Positions 18,223 to 25,864 of a DNA stretch of 61,549 nt are shown here, in pieces. The notes under the pieces are model-generated. The model made no database searches. It had not been told where the DNA came from and worked only from the letters and a program-made list of their open reading frames with translations. This DNA is from an uncultured Saprospiraceae bacterium (GTDB taxonomy: Bacteria; Bacteroidota; Bacteroidia; Chitinophagales; Saprospiraceae): positions 1 through 61,549 of the forward strand of contig CALHAM010000048.1 of assembly GCA_937934275.1 (NCBI GenBank), given 5' to 3'. The position numbers and the translations under genes were made by a program. Position 1 is the first letter of the stretch, and every line of letters starts with the position of its first letter.

Positions 18223-18469
18223 AAGGCTCTTCGCTTTCGCGTCGCTCGCGTTCCCAATCGACATTTGCCACTACGAGAAGGATGAAGCCTGCCATAACCA
18301 TGAGGAGTTTGGCTACGAAGGAGAACAGACGGCCGGGCTTTTCTAAGAACTGAAGAAATACCCACTGGGCGCCCACCAATTGCAGGGCTAAGGCAGTGAT
18401 GCCCGACACCACGAGGAATAGACCTAAAAAAATCCAAAGAGTTTTGTATTTTGCTATCATCAGGTGCAA
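18221..18469 (-). CDS. Small two-helix membrane protein
   Basis: An 82-residue protein with two hydrophobic segments (about 10-32 and 47-67: WIFLGLFLVVSGITALAL and LLMVMAGFILLVVANV) and a charged C-terminus WERERRESEEP. No family recognised. Codon 4 is also ATG (18460) and could be the start. Support comes from the clean membrane topology and from the shared terminator at its stop codon. Confidence 0.65.
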   Translation of the reverse strand: MHLMIAKYKTLWIFLGLFLVVSGITALALQLVGAQWVFLQFLEKPGRLFSFVAKLLMVMAGFILLVVANVDWERERRESEEP

Positions 18470-18518
18470 AGATGTGCTACTCGTCGTTCATGAGTAGCAG
18501 TCACTAATGTGCAGTGCA

Positions 18519-18526
18519 TAACTTTG
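18519..18526 (+). promoter_or_regulatory. -7 box TAACTTTG for the HMG-CoA lyase gene
   Basis: TAACTTTG, 76 nt before the ATG at 18603. Confidence 0.45.
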
Positions 18527-18602
18527 GCCTGTCTATTTTGTTCAAAAAGGCCTCAACTAGCGGGAGCCGTCACTGCTTATTCCTTCTTTTCTCTTTTTTC
18601 CC

Positions 18603-19472
18603 ATGCCTCTGGCTTCTACTCAAGTACAGCTGATTGAATGCCCGCGCGATGCCATGCAGGGCCTACCATCCTTCATTGACACCGATGTTAAGGCGACTTA
18701 TATCAACCAGCTGTTGCGTGTAGGATTCCATACCCTGGATTTTGGCTCGTTTGTCAGCCCCAAAGCAATGCCTCAAATGCGCGATACCGCTGAGGTACTG
18801 CTTAAACTGGACTTGGATAACACTTCAACGCGCCTTTTGGCCATTGTGGCCAATGAGCGAGGGGCTACTGAGGCTTGTCAATATCCACAGATTTCGTATT
18901 TAGGTTATCCGTTCAGCATTAGCGAAACATTTCAATTGCGCAACACTAACGCCACAATCGCAGAGAGTGTTGAGCGAACGAAAGCTATTCAATCTCTGTG
19001 TGAAAAACACAACAAAGAGCTGGTTATCTATATTTCCATGGGTTTCGGCAATCCCTACGGCGACCCTTGGAATGTAGAAATCGTGCAAAAGTGGATCAGT
19101 CAGTTGATTCTCTTGGGTATTCGCATTTTCTCTCTTTCCGATACTATAGGATGCTCCACGCCAGAGAATATTACCTATCTGTTTAGCAACCTCATTCCGG
19201 CTTATCCCAACATTACCTTTGGTGCACACTTGCATACCCAGCCGCACAATTGGCGCGAAAAGATTGAAGCCGCCTGGGAAAGCGGTTGCCGTCGCTTCGA
19301 CAGCGCTATGCGCGGCTTCGGGGGGTGTCCTATGGCTAAGAATGAGCTTACGGGTAATGTGGCAACTGAGAACCTCCTGTTTTTCTTTGACGAAATGGGG
19401 GTGGAGTTGAACCTCAATCGCCGCGCCTTTGGCAAAAGCATGGCCATGGCCTTAGAAATTTTTCCGCATTAG
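18603..19472 (+). CDS. Hydroxymethylglutaryl-CoA lyase family protein
   Basis: A DRE-TIM metallolyase of 289 residues that would cleave 3-hydroxy-3-methylglutaryl-CoA to acetyl-CoA and acetoacetate, the last step of leucine catabolism. Visible motifs: LIECPRDAMQG (metal-binding Asp, about 16), FGSFVSPKAMPQM, the metal-binding GAHLHT and the GFGGCPMAKNELTGNVATE loop with the catalytic cysteine region. The first motif differs from the textbook EVGPRDGLQ, a form I associate with Bacteroidota members. No other leucine-degradation gene is adjacent, so a related lyase activity is possible. Confidence 0.85.
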   Translation: MPLASTQVQLIECPRDAMQGLPSFIDTDVKATYINQLLRVGFHTLDFGSFVSPKAMPQMRDTAEVLLKLDLDNTSTRLLAIVANERGATEACQYPQISYLGYPFSISETFQLRNTNATIAESVERTKAIQSLCEKHNKELVIYISMGFGNPYGDPWNVEIVQKWISQLILLGIRIFSLSDTIGCSTPENITYLFSNLIPAYPNITFGAHLHTQPHNWREKIEAAWESGCRRFDSAMRGFGGCPMAKNELTGNVATENLLFFFDEMGVELNLNRRAFGKSMAMALEIFPH

Positions 19473-19511
19473 GCCCTCACAAAAAGGCTTTCCGAACAGC
19501 TGAAAAAGCCG

Positions 19512-19554
19512 AAGGCGCGTTACCGTCGAGCTGAGCGATAACGCGCCTTTTTAT
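19512..19554. terminator. Terminator between HMG-CoA lyase and the DegP/Q gene
   Basis: AAGGCGCGTTA (19512-19522) pairs perfectly with TAACGCGCCTT (19539-19549), followed by TTTAT. It can act for both convergent genes. Confidence 0.85.
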
Positions 19555-19574
19555 AAAATACGAGGGGATTGGGT

Positions 19575-21062
19575 TTACATGCCGAAGGCGTAATAGTGGG
19601 TGCCGGGTTGGTCTGGATAGATGCCCTCCAGCATCACTCCGCCTTTGCGGCCTTGCAGGGCGCGGACAAACGTATCCACATCGGTAACGGGCTTGCCGTC
19701 TAAATGCGTGATGATGAAGCCTTCGCGCATGCTGGTATTGCGGCGAATTTTACCTTCTTCGATGGATTTGACGCGCAGGCCTCCAGCAATATCGAGACTC
19801 TGAGCTGTTTTTTTATCGATGGCTTCCACCTCTATACCCAATACGCCGAGCACATCCGTGCCGCTATCGCCGTTTTTGAGAGCAGTGATCCTGTCCTTAC
19901 CGCTGCGCGTGGTTAGGCGAACATCGTAGGTTTTGACGGCACCTTTGCGATTGACTTTGACCTTAACTACGTCGCCCGGGCGGTGGCGGGCGATGATTTC
20001 TTGCAGCGAAGAGGAATTGGTTATAGGCACGTCATTGATGCTGACGATGACATCGCCGGGTTTGATGCCCGCTGCTCCGGCAGCGCTGTTTTCCAATAAA
20101 CTATCTACGTAGGCACCTTGTGTGAGGTCGAGGCCTTTTTCACGGGCTAAATTGCCGTCGACGTTGCGGATCATGACTCCCAACACGCCGCGTTGCACGC
20201 TGCCGTATTGGATGAGGTCTTCCACTACCTTGCTCACGATGTTGGAGGGCACAGCAAAACCATAGCCCGCGTACGAGCCGGTGTTGGAGGCGATGGCGGT
20301 ATTAATGCCAATGAGGCCTCCTTCGAGGTTGACCAAAGCGCCGCCACTGTTGCCGGGGTTGATGGCGGCATCGGTCTGGATGAAGCTCTCTACGGCGAAT
20401 TTTTCGCGCAAAATATTGATGTTTCGAGCTTTAGCACTTACAATGCCCGCCGTTACAGTACTGGTCAAATTGAACGGATTACCCACGGCCATGACCCATT
20501 CGCCTACGCGAACAGCATCGGAATTAGCAAAGGGAATGGTAGGCAAATTCTTTTCTTTGATTTGGAGAACGGCTAAATCCGTAGTCGGGTCTGTACCTAC
20601 GACAGTAGCTTTATAGGTGCGGTTGTCGTGCAGCGTAACCTCGATATCGTCAGCTTTAGCAATGACGTGGTTGTTGGTTACGATATATCCGTCGGCACTA
20701 ATGATGACACCGCTGCCCGTACCTACAGAGGGTTGCCAATCGGGCATGCGAAAAAAGCGATCGAATGGGCTGCCGAAAAAGTCTTCCAGCGGGTCGCGTT
20801 GTTCGCGATTGTTGCGCCTGGTAGCGGTGGACTTGACGTGCACCACTGCTTGCATGGCCGTCTCGGCAATGCGCGTAAAGTCTAGCAAGATAGGTTCGCC
20901 GTTCTCGCCCAAGGTATAAACCGCGCTGCGGGCTGGAGTACCGCTGATGTGTTCAATTTTTAGGGTAGGGGCCGATGGCAGCAGGACATAATGGTATACG
21001 CCTACTACCAGTGAGGAAACAGCAAGGGCTATCACCGCAGCATAGGCCAATGTCTTTTTCAT
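19575..21062 (-). CDS. degP: DegP/DegQ (HtrA) periplasmic serine protease
   Basis: Envelope protein quality-control protease and chaperone of 495 residues. An N-terminal signal or anchor (about 5-28) is followed by a trypsin-like domain with the triad: His in IVTNNHVIAKADD, Asp in PTTDLAVLQI and Ser in INPGNSGGALVN. Two PDZ domains follow: the first has GVLGVMIRNV and GAAGIKPGDVIVSIND, the second has VLGIEVEAID, GLRVKSIEEG and GFIITHLDGKPV. Length matches Do-type proteases. The hsp20 gene lies upstream on the same strand, a sensible stress-gene neighbourhood, but a hairpin in the 254-bp gap suggests separate transcripts. Confidence 0.96.
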   Translation of the reverse strand: MKKTLAYAAVIALAVSSLVVGVYHYVLLPSAPTLKIEHISGTPARSAVYTLGENGEPILLDFTRIAETAMQAVVHVKSTATRRNNREQRDPLEDFFGSPFDRFFRMPDWQPSVGTGSGVIISADGYIVTNNHVIAKADDIEVTLHDNRTYKATVVGTDPTTDLAVLQIKEKNLPTIPFANSDAVRVGEWVMAVGNPFNLTSTVTAGIVSAKARNINILREKFAVESFIQTDAAINPGNSGGALVNLEGGLIGINTAIASNTGSYAGYGFAVPSNIVSKVVEDLIQYGSVQRGVLGVMIRNVDGNLAREKGLDLTQGAYVDSLLENSAAGAAGIKPGDVIVSINDVPITNSSSLQEIIARHRPGDVVKVKVNRKGAVKTYDVRLTTRSGKDRITALKNGDSGTDVLGVLGIEVEAIDKKTAQSLDIAGGLRVKSIEEGKIRRNTSMREGFIITHLDGKPVTDVDTFVRALQGRKGGVMLEGIYPDQPGTHYYAFGM

Positions 21063-21200
21063 ATCAGAACACTGTTTTTTGAGCTGAAAAAAATCTGAAC
21101 AAAATTCTTAAACGCTGTTGGCTCGTCGATCGTTTGCTCTTCCGACTAATATCGGTGTTTCTCTGCCTAAACGCCTTGTATGGTCCATGTAGTTTTTTCG

Positions 21201-21221
21201 CCTCTTAGCAGAGGTTTTTTT
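21201..21221 (+). terminator. Plus-strand hairpin with T-run in a minus-strand region
   Basis: CCTC-TTAGCA-GAGG followed by TTTTTTT on the plus strand. No plus-strand gene precedes it, so it may be chance or end a short divergent transcript. Confidence 0.3.
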
Positions 21222-21228
21222 GAGCAGA

Positions 21229-21265
21229 AAGAGCGCTCTGCAACTCAGGGCCACAGAGCGCTCTT
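21229..21265 (-). terminator. Hairpin downstream of hsp20
   Basis: AAGAGCGCTCTG (21229-21240) and CAGAGCGCTCTT (21254-21265) form a perfect 12-bp stem with a 13-nt loop, 51 bp past the hsp20 stop. The T tail is poor on both strands, so it may be a terminator or an mRNA-stabilising structure. Confidence 0.55.
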
Positions 21266-21316
21266 CTCTACAACGCTTCCGGTGTCTTTAAGCGACCGCC
21301 CAAAGCCGTCTATACC

Positions 21317-21769
21317 TTATTGTATCGCAATTTGACGGGCGGGCAACGCCTTCACTTCTTCGCGCTTAGGGATGCGGATGCTCAGCACACCGTTGTCGTA
21401 CTTCGCTTTGATTTGGTCGTAGTCCACAGCGCTCTTCGGCAGGTGGAAGCTGCGTTGGAACGATTGGTAGCTAAACTCCCGACGGGTGTAGCGCTCGCCT
21501 TCTTTTTCTTCATTCTCGGTCTCGCGCTCAGCAGAGATGGTCAAGACCTCATTCTCCAGGTTGATTTTGAAGTCTTCCTTCGTCATGCCCGGAGCTGCCA
21601 TCTCCACCGTAAAGCCGTCGCCGTCTTCTTTGATGTTAACGGCCGGGAGCGTTCCACCTACTACCGGCATGCGAGTATTCATCCAGTCGAATATGTCGCG
21701 CGTAAAAGAGTCGTCGAACAAGCGCGGCAATGCAGGAAACAGCGAAGAATTGCTTCTAACCAGCGACAT
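21317..21769 (-). CDS. Hsp20/alpha-crystallin small heat-shock protein
   Basis: ATP-independent holdase chaperone of 150 residues. The alpha-crystallin domain spans about 40-140: VNIKEDGDGFTVEMAAPGM, DFKINLENEVLTISAERE, YTRREFSYQSFQRSFHLP and YDNGVLSIRIPKRE (the conserved GVLxI). The N-terminal segment LFDDSFTRDIFDW is typical of bacterial class A members. An unusually strong Shine-Dalgarno sequence precedes it, and a perfect palindrome lies about 155 bp upstream, either of which may relate to stress control. Confidence 0.95.
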   Translation of the reverse strand: MSLVRSNSSLFPALPRLFDDSFTRDIFDWMNTRMPVVGGTLPAVNIKEDGDGFTVEMAAPGMTKEDFKINLENEVLTISAERETENEEKEGERYTRREFSYQSFQRSFHLPKSAVDYDQIKAKYDNGVLSIRIPKREEVKALPARQIAIQ

Positions 21770-21770
21770 A

Positions 21771-21781
21771 GTTACCTCCTT
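21771..21781 (-). promoter_or_regulatory. Canonical Shine-Dalgarno of hsp20
   Basis: AAGGAGGTAAC directly before the ATG, matching the anti-Shine-Dalgarno almost completely. This is rare in Bacteroidota and absent from the other genes here. Confidence 0.85.
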
Positions 21782-21923
21782 ATTTTTTTAATGTGTTTTG
21801 TTGTGAAAATGTGCTTAGAAACACCTTCTCTTGAACAAGCCTCGTACCAGTATACCAGAGCAGCCACTTTTACAGTATTACAGGAAGGGCTTGTGTCATT
21901 TTGGCGCTCTTGGGTGTGGTTGA

Positions 21924-21938
21924 CCGACAAAATGTCGG
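21924..21938. promoter_or_regulatory. Palindromic operator candidate CCGACA-N3-TGTCGG
   Basis: A perfect 6+3+6 inverted repeat with core GACA-AAA-TGTC. A related sequence, TGTCATTTTGGCG, lies at 21894-21906. The pair could bind a dimeric regulator of hsp20. The regulator is unknown. Confidence 0.4.
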
Positions 21939-22090
21939 GTTTTGGATTGAGCAGTGCCTTGCTTAGCAAAGCGCGCTCCGATTTTTCAGAGGAGCTGGTT
22001 GTTGTATTGGAGGTTTTTTTGGGTAGGCCATGCTCTTGTTCTTCTTTCAGTCTCTGTGTTTTTTTAGCTTTTTTCCCTTCCTCTTGCGCG

Positions 22091-22098
22091 TACCTTTG
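22091..22098 (+). promoter_or_regulatory. -7 box TACCTTTG immediately before cysS
   Basis: TACCTTTG ends 4 nt before the cysS ATG (22103), so transcription would start at or next to the start codon. Confidence 0.55.
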
Positions 22099-22102
22099 CC
22101 GC

Positions 22103-23614
22103 ATGAATACGACAAAGCGCACCCTTAAGATTAGCAATACTTTAAGTGGGAAAAAGGAAATCTTCAGCCCGTTGCACGAAGGTTTTGTAGGGATGTATGT
22201 CTGTGGGCCGACTGTTTACAGCCATGTCCATTTAGGTAATTGCCGCACTTTCACCAGTTTCGATATCATATATCGCTATTTACTTCATTTAGGCTATCGC
22301 GTTCGCTACGTTCGCAACATTACAGATGTCGGGCATTTGACCGATGATGGTGAGGATCGCATGGCTCGCGGAGCGCGTATCAACCAGATTGAGCCGATGG
22401 AGGTGGCGCAGAAGTACACGTTAGATTTTCACGAGATGATGCGTACCCTCAACAATTTACCGCCTAATATAGAGCCGCGTGCGACGGGACATATCTTAGA
22501 GCAAATCGAGATGGTGCAGCGGATTTTAGAGCGCGGCTATGCGTACGAACGCAACGGCTCCGTCTATTTCAATTTACGTCAATTTTCGCGGGATTATCCG
22601 GGTGTTTATGGTCAGGTTTCGGGTCGCATTATGGAAGACCTCATTGCTGAGAGTCGCGATGATTTGAAGAGTCAAGACGAAAAAGACCACCCGGCCGATT
22701 TTGCGCTGTGGATGAAGGCGCGTCCGGGCGATTTGATGGTGTGGAATAGCCCTTGGTCGGTGGGTTTTCCGGGGTGGCATTTGGAATGCTCAGCCATGAG
22801 TACCAAATACTTAGGTCAAACGTTCGACATTCACGGTGGGGGTGTTGATTTGAAGTTTCCGCACCACGAGAACGAGGTAGCTCAAAACCATGGAGCTTGT
22901 GGATGCTCGCCTGCGCGCTACTGGATACACACCAACATGCTGCAGCTCAATGGAGCGAAGATGAGCAAATCAGAAGGTAATTATATCACTCCTGAGCAGT
23001 TGTTTAGTGGCGACAGTCCGCTGCTGAGCAAGGCTTACTCTCCGATGGTGTTGCGTTATTACTTTCTGCAAGCGCATTACGCCAGCGTGCTCGACATGAC
23101 CGACGACGGGCTGTTGGCTGCCGAAAAAGCTTATCGCAAGATGATGGAGGTCAACAAACTCCTCCAAAGCCTACCTGCCGATACCACCGTTTACGATGGC
23201 TCCGAAAGTGCACACGACCGCGCTATTCTGCGCCACATCGAGGCAGCTTACGAAGGCATGGACGACGACTTCAACACCGCTATAGCGCTTGCCCACTTAA
23301 ACGAACTGAGCAGTTACGTCCATAAAATCGCCAATCGCCAAATTCCACTCAACGACGTGTCGCCTTGGGTGATCGAGCGCTTGAAGATAACTTTTCGCAC
23401 GTTCTTGTTCGACATCTTTGGCCTGCGGGATGAAACGGAAGTGGCCCACGGCAACAAGGTGGTTGAAGGCCTCATGGATCTCATCCTCGAGATCCGCGCA
23501 GCTGCGCGCGCTCAGAAAGACTGGGCTACGAGCGACAAGATTCGCGACACCTTAGCGGCGTTGGGTATTGCCGTCAAAGACTCCAAGGAGGGGGCTAGCT
23601 GGACGTGGTTGTAA
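22103..23614 (+). CDS. cysS: Cysteinyl-tRNA synthetase
   Basis: Class I aminoacyl-tRNA synthetase of 503 residues that charges tRNA-Cys. Motifs: zinc-binding MYVCGPTVY, the HIGH motif SHVHLGNCRT, ITDVGH, the GWHLECSAM and HGGGVDLKFPHHENE zinc/active-site region, and the KMSKS motif in GAKMSKSEGN. The frame is open far upstream (to 21320), but that extension only reads across the hsp20 gene on the other strand. The ATG at 22103 gives the usual start and follows a -7 box directly. Confidence 0.97.
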   Translation: MNTTKRTLKISNTLSGKKEIFSPLHEGFVGMYVCGPTVYSHVHLGNCRTFTSFDIIYRYLLHLGYRVRYVRNITDVGHLTDDGEDRMARGARINQIEPMEVAQKYTLDFHEMMRTLNNLPPNIEPRATGHILEQIEMVQRILERGYAYERNGSVYFNLRQFSRDYPGVYGQVSGRIMEDLIAESRDDLKSQDEKDHPADFALWMKARPGDLMVWNSPWSVGFPGWHLECSAMSTKYLGQTFDIHGGGVDLKFPHHENEVAQNHGACGCSPARYWIHTNMLQLNGAKMSKSEGNYITPEQLFSGDSPLLSKAYSPMVLRYYFLQAHYASVLDMTDDGLLAAEKAYRKMMEVNKLLQSLPADTTVYDGSESAHDRAILRHIEAAYEGMDDDFNTAIALAHLNELSSYVHKIANRQIPLNDVSPWVIERLKITFRTFLFDIFGLRDETEVAHGNKVVEGLMDLILEIRAAARAQKDWATSDKIRDTLAALGIAVKDSKEGASWTWL

Positions 23615-23656
23615 GTGTTTCGTCATTGCTTTATCTGACTGCTACTTTCTTTTCAC

Positions 23657-24724
23657 ATGGCTTTTGCTTCGCTCATCCAAAATAAACGGCTCTGGATTGT
23701 CGCCTTGCTGTTGGCAGCTGTTGCCGTTCCCTACGTGTTGCGCTTCTTTCCTGGTACGGTTACCCCTCCTCCTACTCCTACAGAGCCGGAGCCGCGCGTG
23801 CAGGTCAATGTGCCGCCTTTTAATGCAGACTCAGCGTTTTATTTCGTTGAAAAACAAGTATCCTTCGGGCCGCGGGTACCGGGCACACCGGCTCACCAGA
23901 AATGTGCTGCTTGGTTAGCAGGCGAGTTTAGGCGCTTAGGTTTAGACGTCGTCGAGCAGCCCTTTGTGGCCAAAACCTATTTTGGTCCTCGCGACGCAGT
24001 CAATATTATTGGTCAGTATCATCCGGAGCGAGTGAATCGCGTACTCCTTTGTGCTCACTGGGACTCGCGCCACATGGCCGATAAAGACTCTAAGGACGTG
24101 GATAAAGCCATTCTCGGTGCTGACGATGGCGGTAGCGGCGTGGCCGTCTTGCTCGAGCTGGCTCGAATGCTCCAGCAACACCCTATCGAAGGCATTGGCG
24201 TCGACTTTGTCCTCTTCGATGCTGAAGATTTGGGCGACGATCGCTCGGAGACCGGTCAGTCTGTCATGATGCAAGCTTCCAACGAGCAAAAAACGCTTAC
24301 TTGGTGCCTTGGCTCGCAATACTGGGCGCGCACGCCGCACCGGCCCGGCTACACTGCTCAGTTCGGTATCCTGCTCGATATGGTGGGTGCGCGCGGTGCG
24401 CTGTTTCCGCGCGAGGGCTATTCGGCTCAAAACGCCCCTGCTTTGCAAAACCGCATATGGGCAATTGCCCAAGAACTCGGTTACGGCGGCTTTTTTGTCG
24501 ATCGCTTCGGTGGTTTCATCACCGACGACCACGTCTTCGTCATGCGAGGGCTGCGCATTCCGATGGTCAACATTATTAGCATTCCGAACCCGCCGCCCGC
24601 TGCTTTCGGAGCACACCACCACACCCATCAAGATAACTTAGACATCATCGATCGCAATGTGTTGGGTATGGTCGGCCATGTGGTAGCTACTGTCCTTTAT
24701 CGCACTGCGGCCGGAGCTCTGTAA
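23657..24724 (+). CDS. M28-family glutaminyl-peptide cyclotransferase-like protein
   Basis: A 355-residue zinc enzyme anchored by one N-terminal membrane helix (about 12-28), followed by a Pro-rich linker. Motifs fit the M28/glutaminyl cyclase group: LLCAHWDSRHMAD (about 131-141), GADDGGSGVAVLLE (zinc Asp156), FDAEDLGDD (Glu190), LLDMVGARG and a His-rich HHHTHQDN (zinc His near 320). The set with DAEDLG and DMVG resembles glutaminyl cyclases more than aminopeptidases. Such enzymes turn N-terminal Gln into pyroglutamate on exported proteins. It is 42 bp after cysS and 7 bp before tatD, so the three genes may form one operon. Confidence 0.82.
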   Translation: MAFASLIQNKRLWIVALLLAAVAVPYVLRFFPGTVTPPPTPTEPEPRVQVNVPPFNADSAFYFVEKQVSFGPRVPGTPAHQKCAAWLAGEFRRLGLDVVEQPFVAKTYFGPRDAVNIIGQYHPERVNRVLLCAHWDSRHMADKDSKDVDKAILGADDGGSGVAVLLELARMLQQHPIEGIGVDFVLFDAEDLGDDRSETGQSVMMQASNEQKTLTWCLGSQYWARTPHRPGYTAQFGILLDMVGARGALFPREGYSAQNAPALQNRIWAIAQELGYGGFFVDRFGGFITDDHVFVMRGLRIPMVNIISIPNPPPAAFGAHHHTHQDNLDIIDRNVLGMVGHVVATVLYRTAAGAL

Positions 24725-24731
24725 TCTCCCT

Positions 24732-25505
24732 ATGCCACCCATCTTCATCGACACCCACGCGCATCTATACTCGAAGAAGTTCGACGGCGATCGCTCTGAG
24801 ATGGTGCAGCGCGCCCTTGCTGCTGGCGTAGAGCGCATGTATTTGCCCAACATAGATACCAGCTCTATCCAGCCTATGCTGGATTTAGAGGCGGCCTTCC
24901 CTCAGCATTGCTTTGCGATGATGGGGCTGCATCCGACGAGCGTTCAGCCCGATACCTATCGAGCCGAATGGCAGCATATTGAGCGCCATCTTTCAGAGCG
25001 TCCCTGGGCCGGCGTCGGCGAAACGGGTATTGACTTATACTGGGACAAGAGCACGCTCGACCTCCAGCAGGCATCCTTTGCCCGACATTGTGTGTGGGCA
25101 AAAGAACTTGGGCGGCCGTTGATCATCCACAGCCGCAGCGCCAACCGACCCGCGATGGACATCGTGCGCCAACACCAAGACGGACGCCTGCGCGGCATCT
25201 TTCATTGCTTTGAAGGCACCCTCGACGAAGCTTTAGAAATGATTGACTTGGGTTTCCTGTTGGGCATTGGCGGCTCGCTTACCCGCTCCAACTCACCCAT
25301 CCGAGAGGTAGTGCGGCAGTTAGGGCTCGAACACATCGTACTGGAGACCGATGCGCCTTATCTGACACCCACCCCTTACAAGGGCCAACGCAACGAAAGT
25401 GCCTTTGTAGTAGCCGTCGCCGAAACGCTGGCCCAACTTAAGGAAACTTCGCTTGAAGAAGTGGCTCACATAACAACCCAAAATGCCCTGCAATTGTTTG
25501 GGTAA
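24732..25505 (+). CDS. tatD: TatD-family metal-dependent hydrolase
   Basis: A 257-residue TIM-barrel amidohydrolase-superfamily enzyme; relatives are DNases acting in 3'-5' DNA trimming and D-aminoacyl-tRNA-related processes. The metal site is seen in IDTHAHLYSKKF (HxH), VGETGIDLYWDK (Glu), PLIIHSRSA (His), FHCFEGT (His) and LETDAPYLTP (Asp). Length is typical. It starts 7 bp after the M28 gene, indicating co-transcription. Confidence 0.93.
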   Translation: MPPIFIDTHAHLYSKKFDGDRSEMVQRALAAGVERMYLPNIDTSSIQPMLDLEAAFPQHCFAMMGLHPTSVQPDTYRAEWQHIERHLSERPWAGVGETGIDLYWDKSTLDLQQASFARHCVWAKELGRPLIIHSRSANRPAMDIVRQHQDGRLRGIFHCFEGTLDEALEMIDLGFLLGIGGSLTRSNSPIREVVRQLGLEHIVLETDAPYLTPTPYKGQRNESAFVVAVAETLAQLKETSLEEVAHITTQNALQLFG

Positions 25506-25579
25506 CTTAGCGCTAAAGTAGTTTCCAGCGCAAAAACCAAAGGACATTGCCCTCGCCTGTTCAGGCCCGGCAGCCCTAT

Positions 25580-25732
25580 CTATTCTTCGTCGTTATCCCA
25601 ATAGGTTTTTATGCGATACTTTGCCTTTTCGACGGGCTTTAATTTCTTTTTCTTGCTCGAAGGCTTGTTTTGAAGATAAGTGCGTTCGTCGGAGTAACGC
25701 GCATCTTTTTTGCTTTTTTCCTCGTGTCGCAT
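25580..25732 (-). CDS. Small basic protein
   Basis: A 50-residue, lysine-rich protein with RHEEKSKKDARYSDER near the start, a SSKKKKLK tract and an acidic C-terminal WDNDEE. No family recognised. The frame is open to 25825, but the ATG at 25732 starts the charged region and gives the more credible protein. It could bind nucleic acid or the ribosome, or be spurious; it stands alone between tatD and terC. Confidence 0.4.
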   Translation of the reverse strand: MRHEEKSKKDARYSDERTYLQNKPSSKKKKLKPVEKAKYRIKTYWDNDEE

Positions 25733-25864
25733 GGCAAAAGGAATTGAACAAGAGAGTAGATGAGGGTTCGGAAAAACGCTTTTACGCCCATACAAACGAC
25801 CTAAAATCGCCGTATGTGGGCACAAAAATAGGCGGTTCCTCTACAGAGACAAGAGGTGAAGGTG

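Larger units (their letters stand above)
21770..22102. other. Divergent regulatory region between hsp20 and cysS
   Basis: 333 bp. It contains the hsp20 Shine-Dalgarno, a TGTCATTTTGGCG site at 21894-21906, a perfect palindrome CCGACA-AAA-TGTCGG at 21924-21938, several T-tracts and the cysS -7 box at 22091-22098. Open frames here overlap known genes or lack any recognisable content. Confidence 0.6.

Noticed and set aside
21320-22102. Open frame extending cysS upstream by about 260 codons
   Set aside because: It reads across the hsp20 gene on the opposite strand and the intergenic region; the cysteinyl-tRNA synthetase family starts at the ATG at 22103.
21772-22137. Minus-strand frame of 121 codons between hsp20 and cysS
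   Set aside because: Low-complexity Lys/Ser-rich composition, overlaps the hsp20 Shine-Dalgarno and the cysS start, and shows no recognisable domain.
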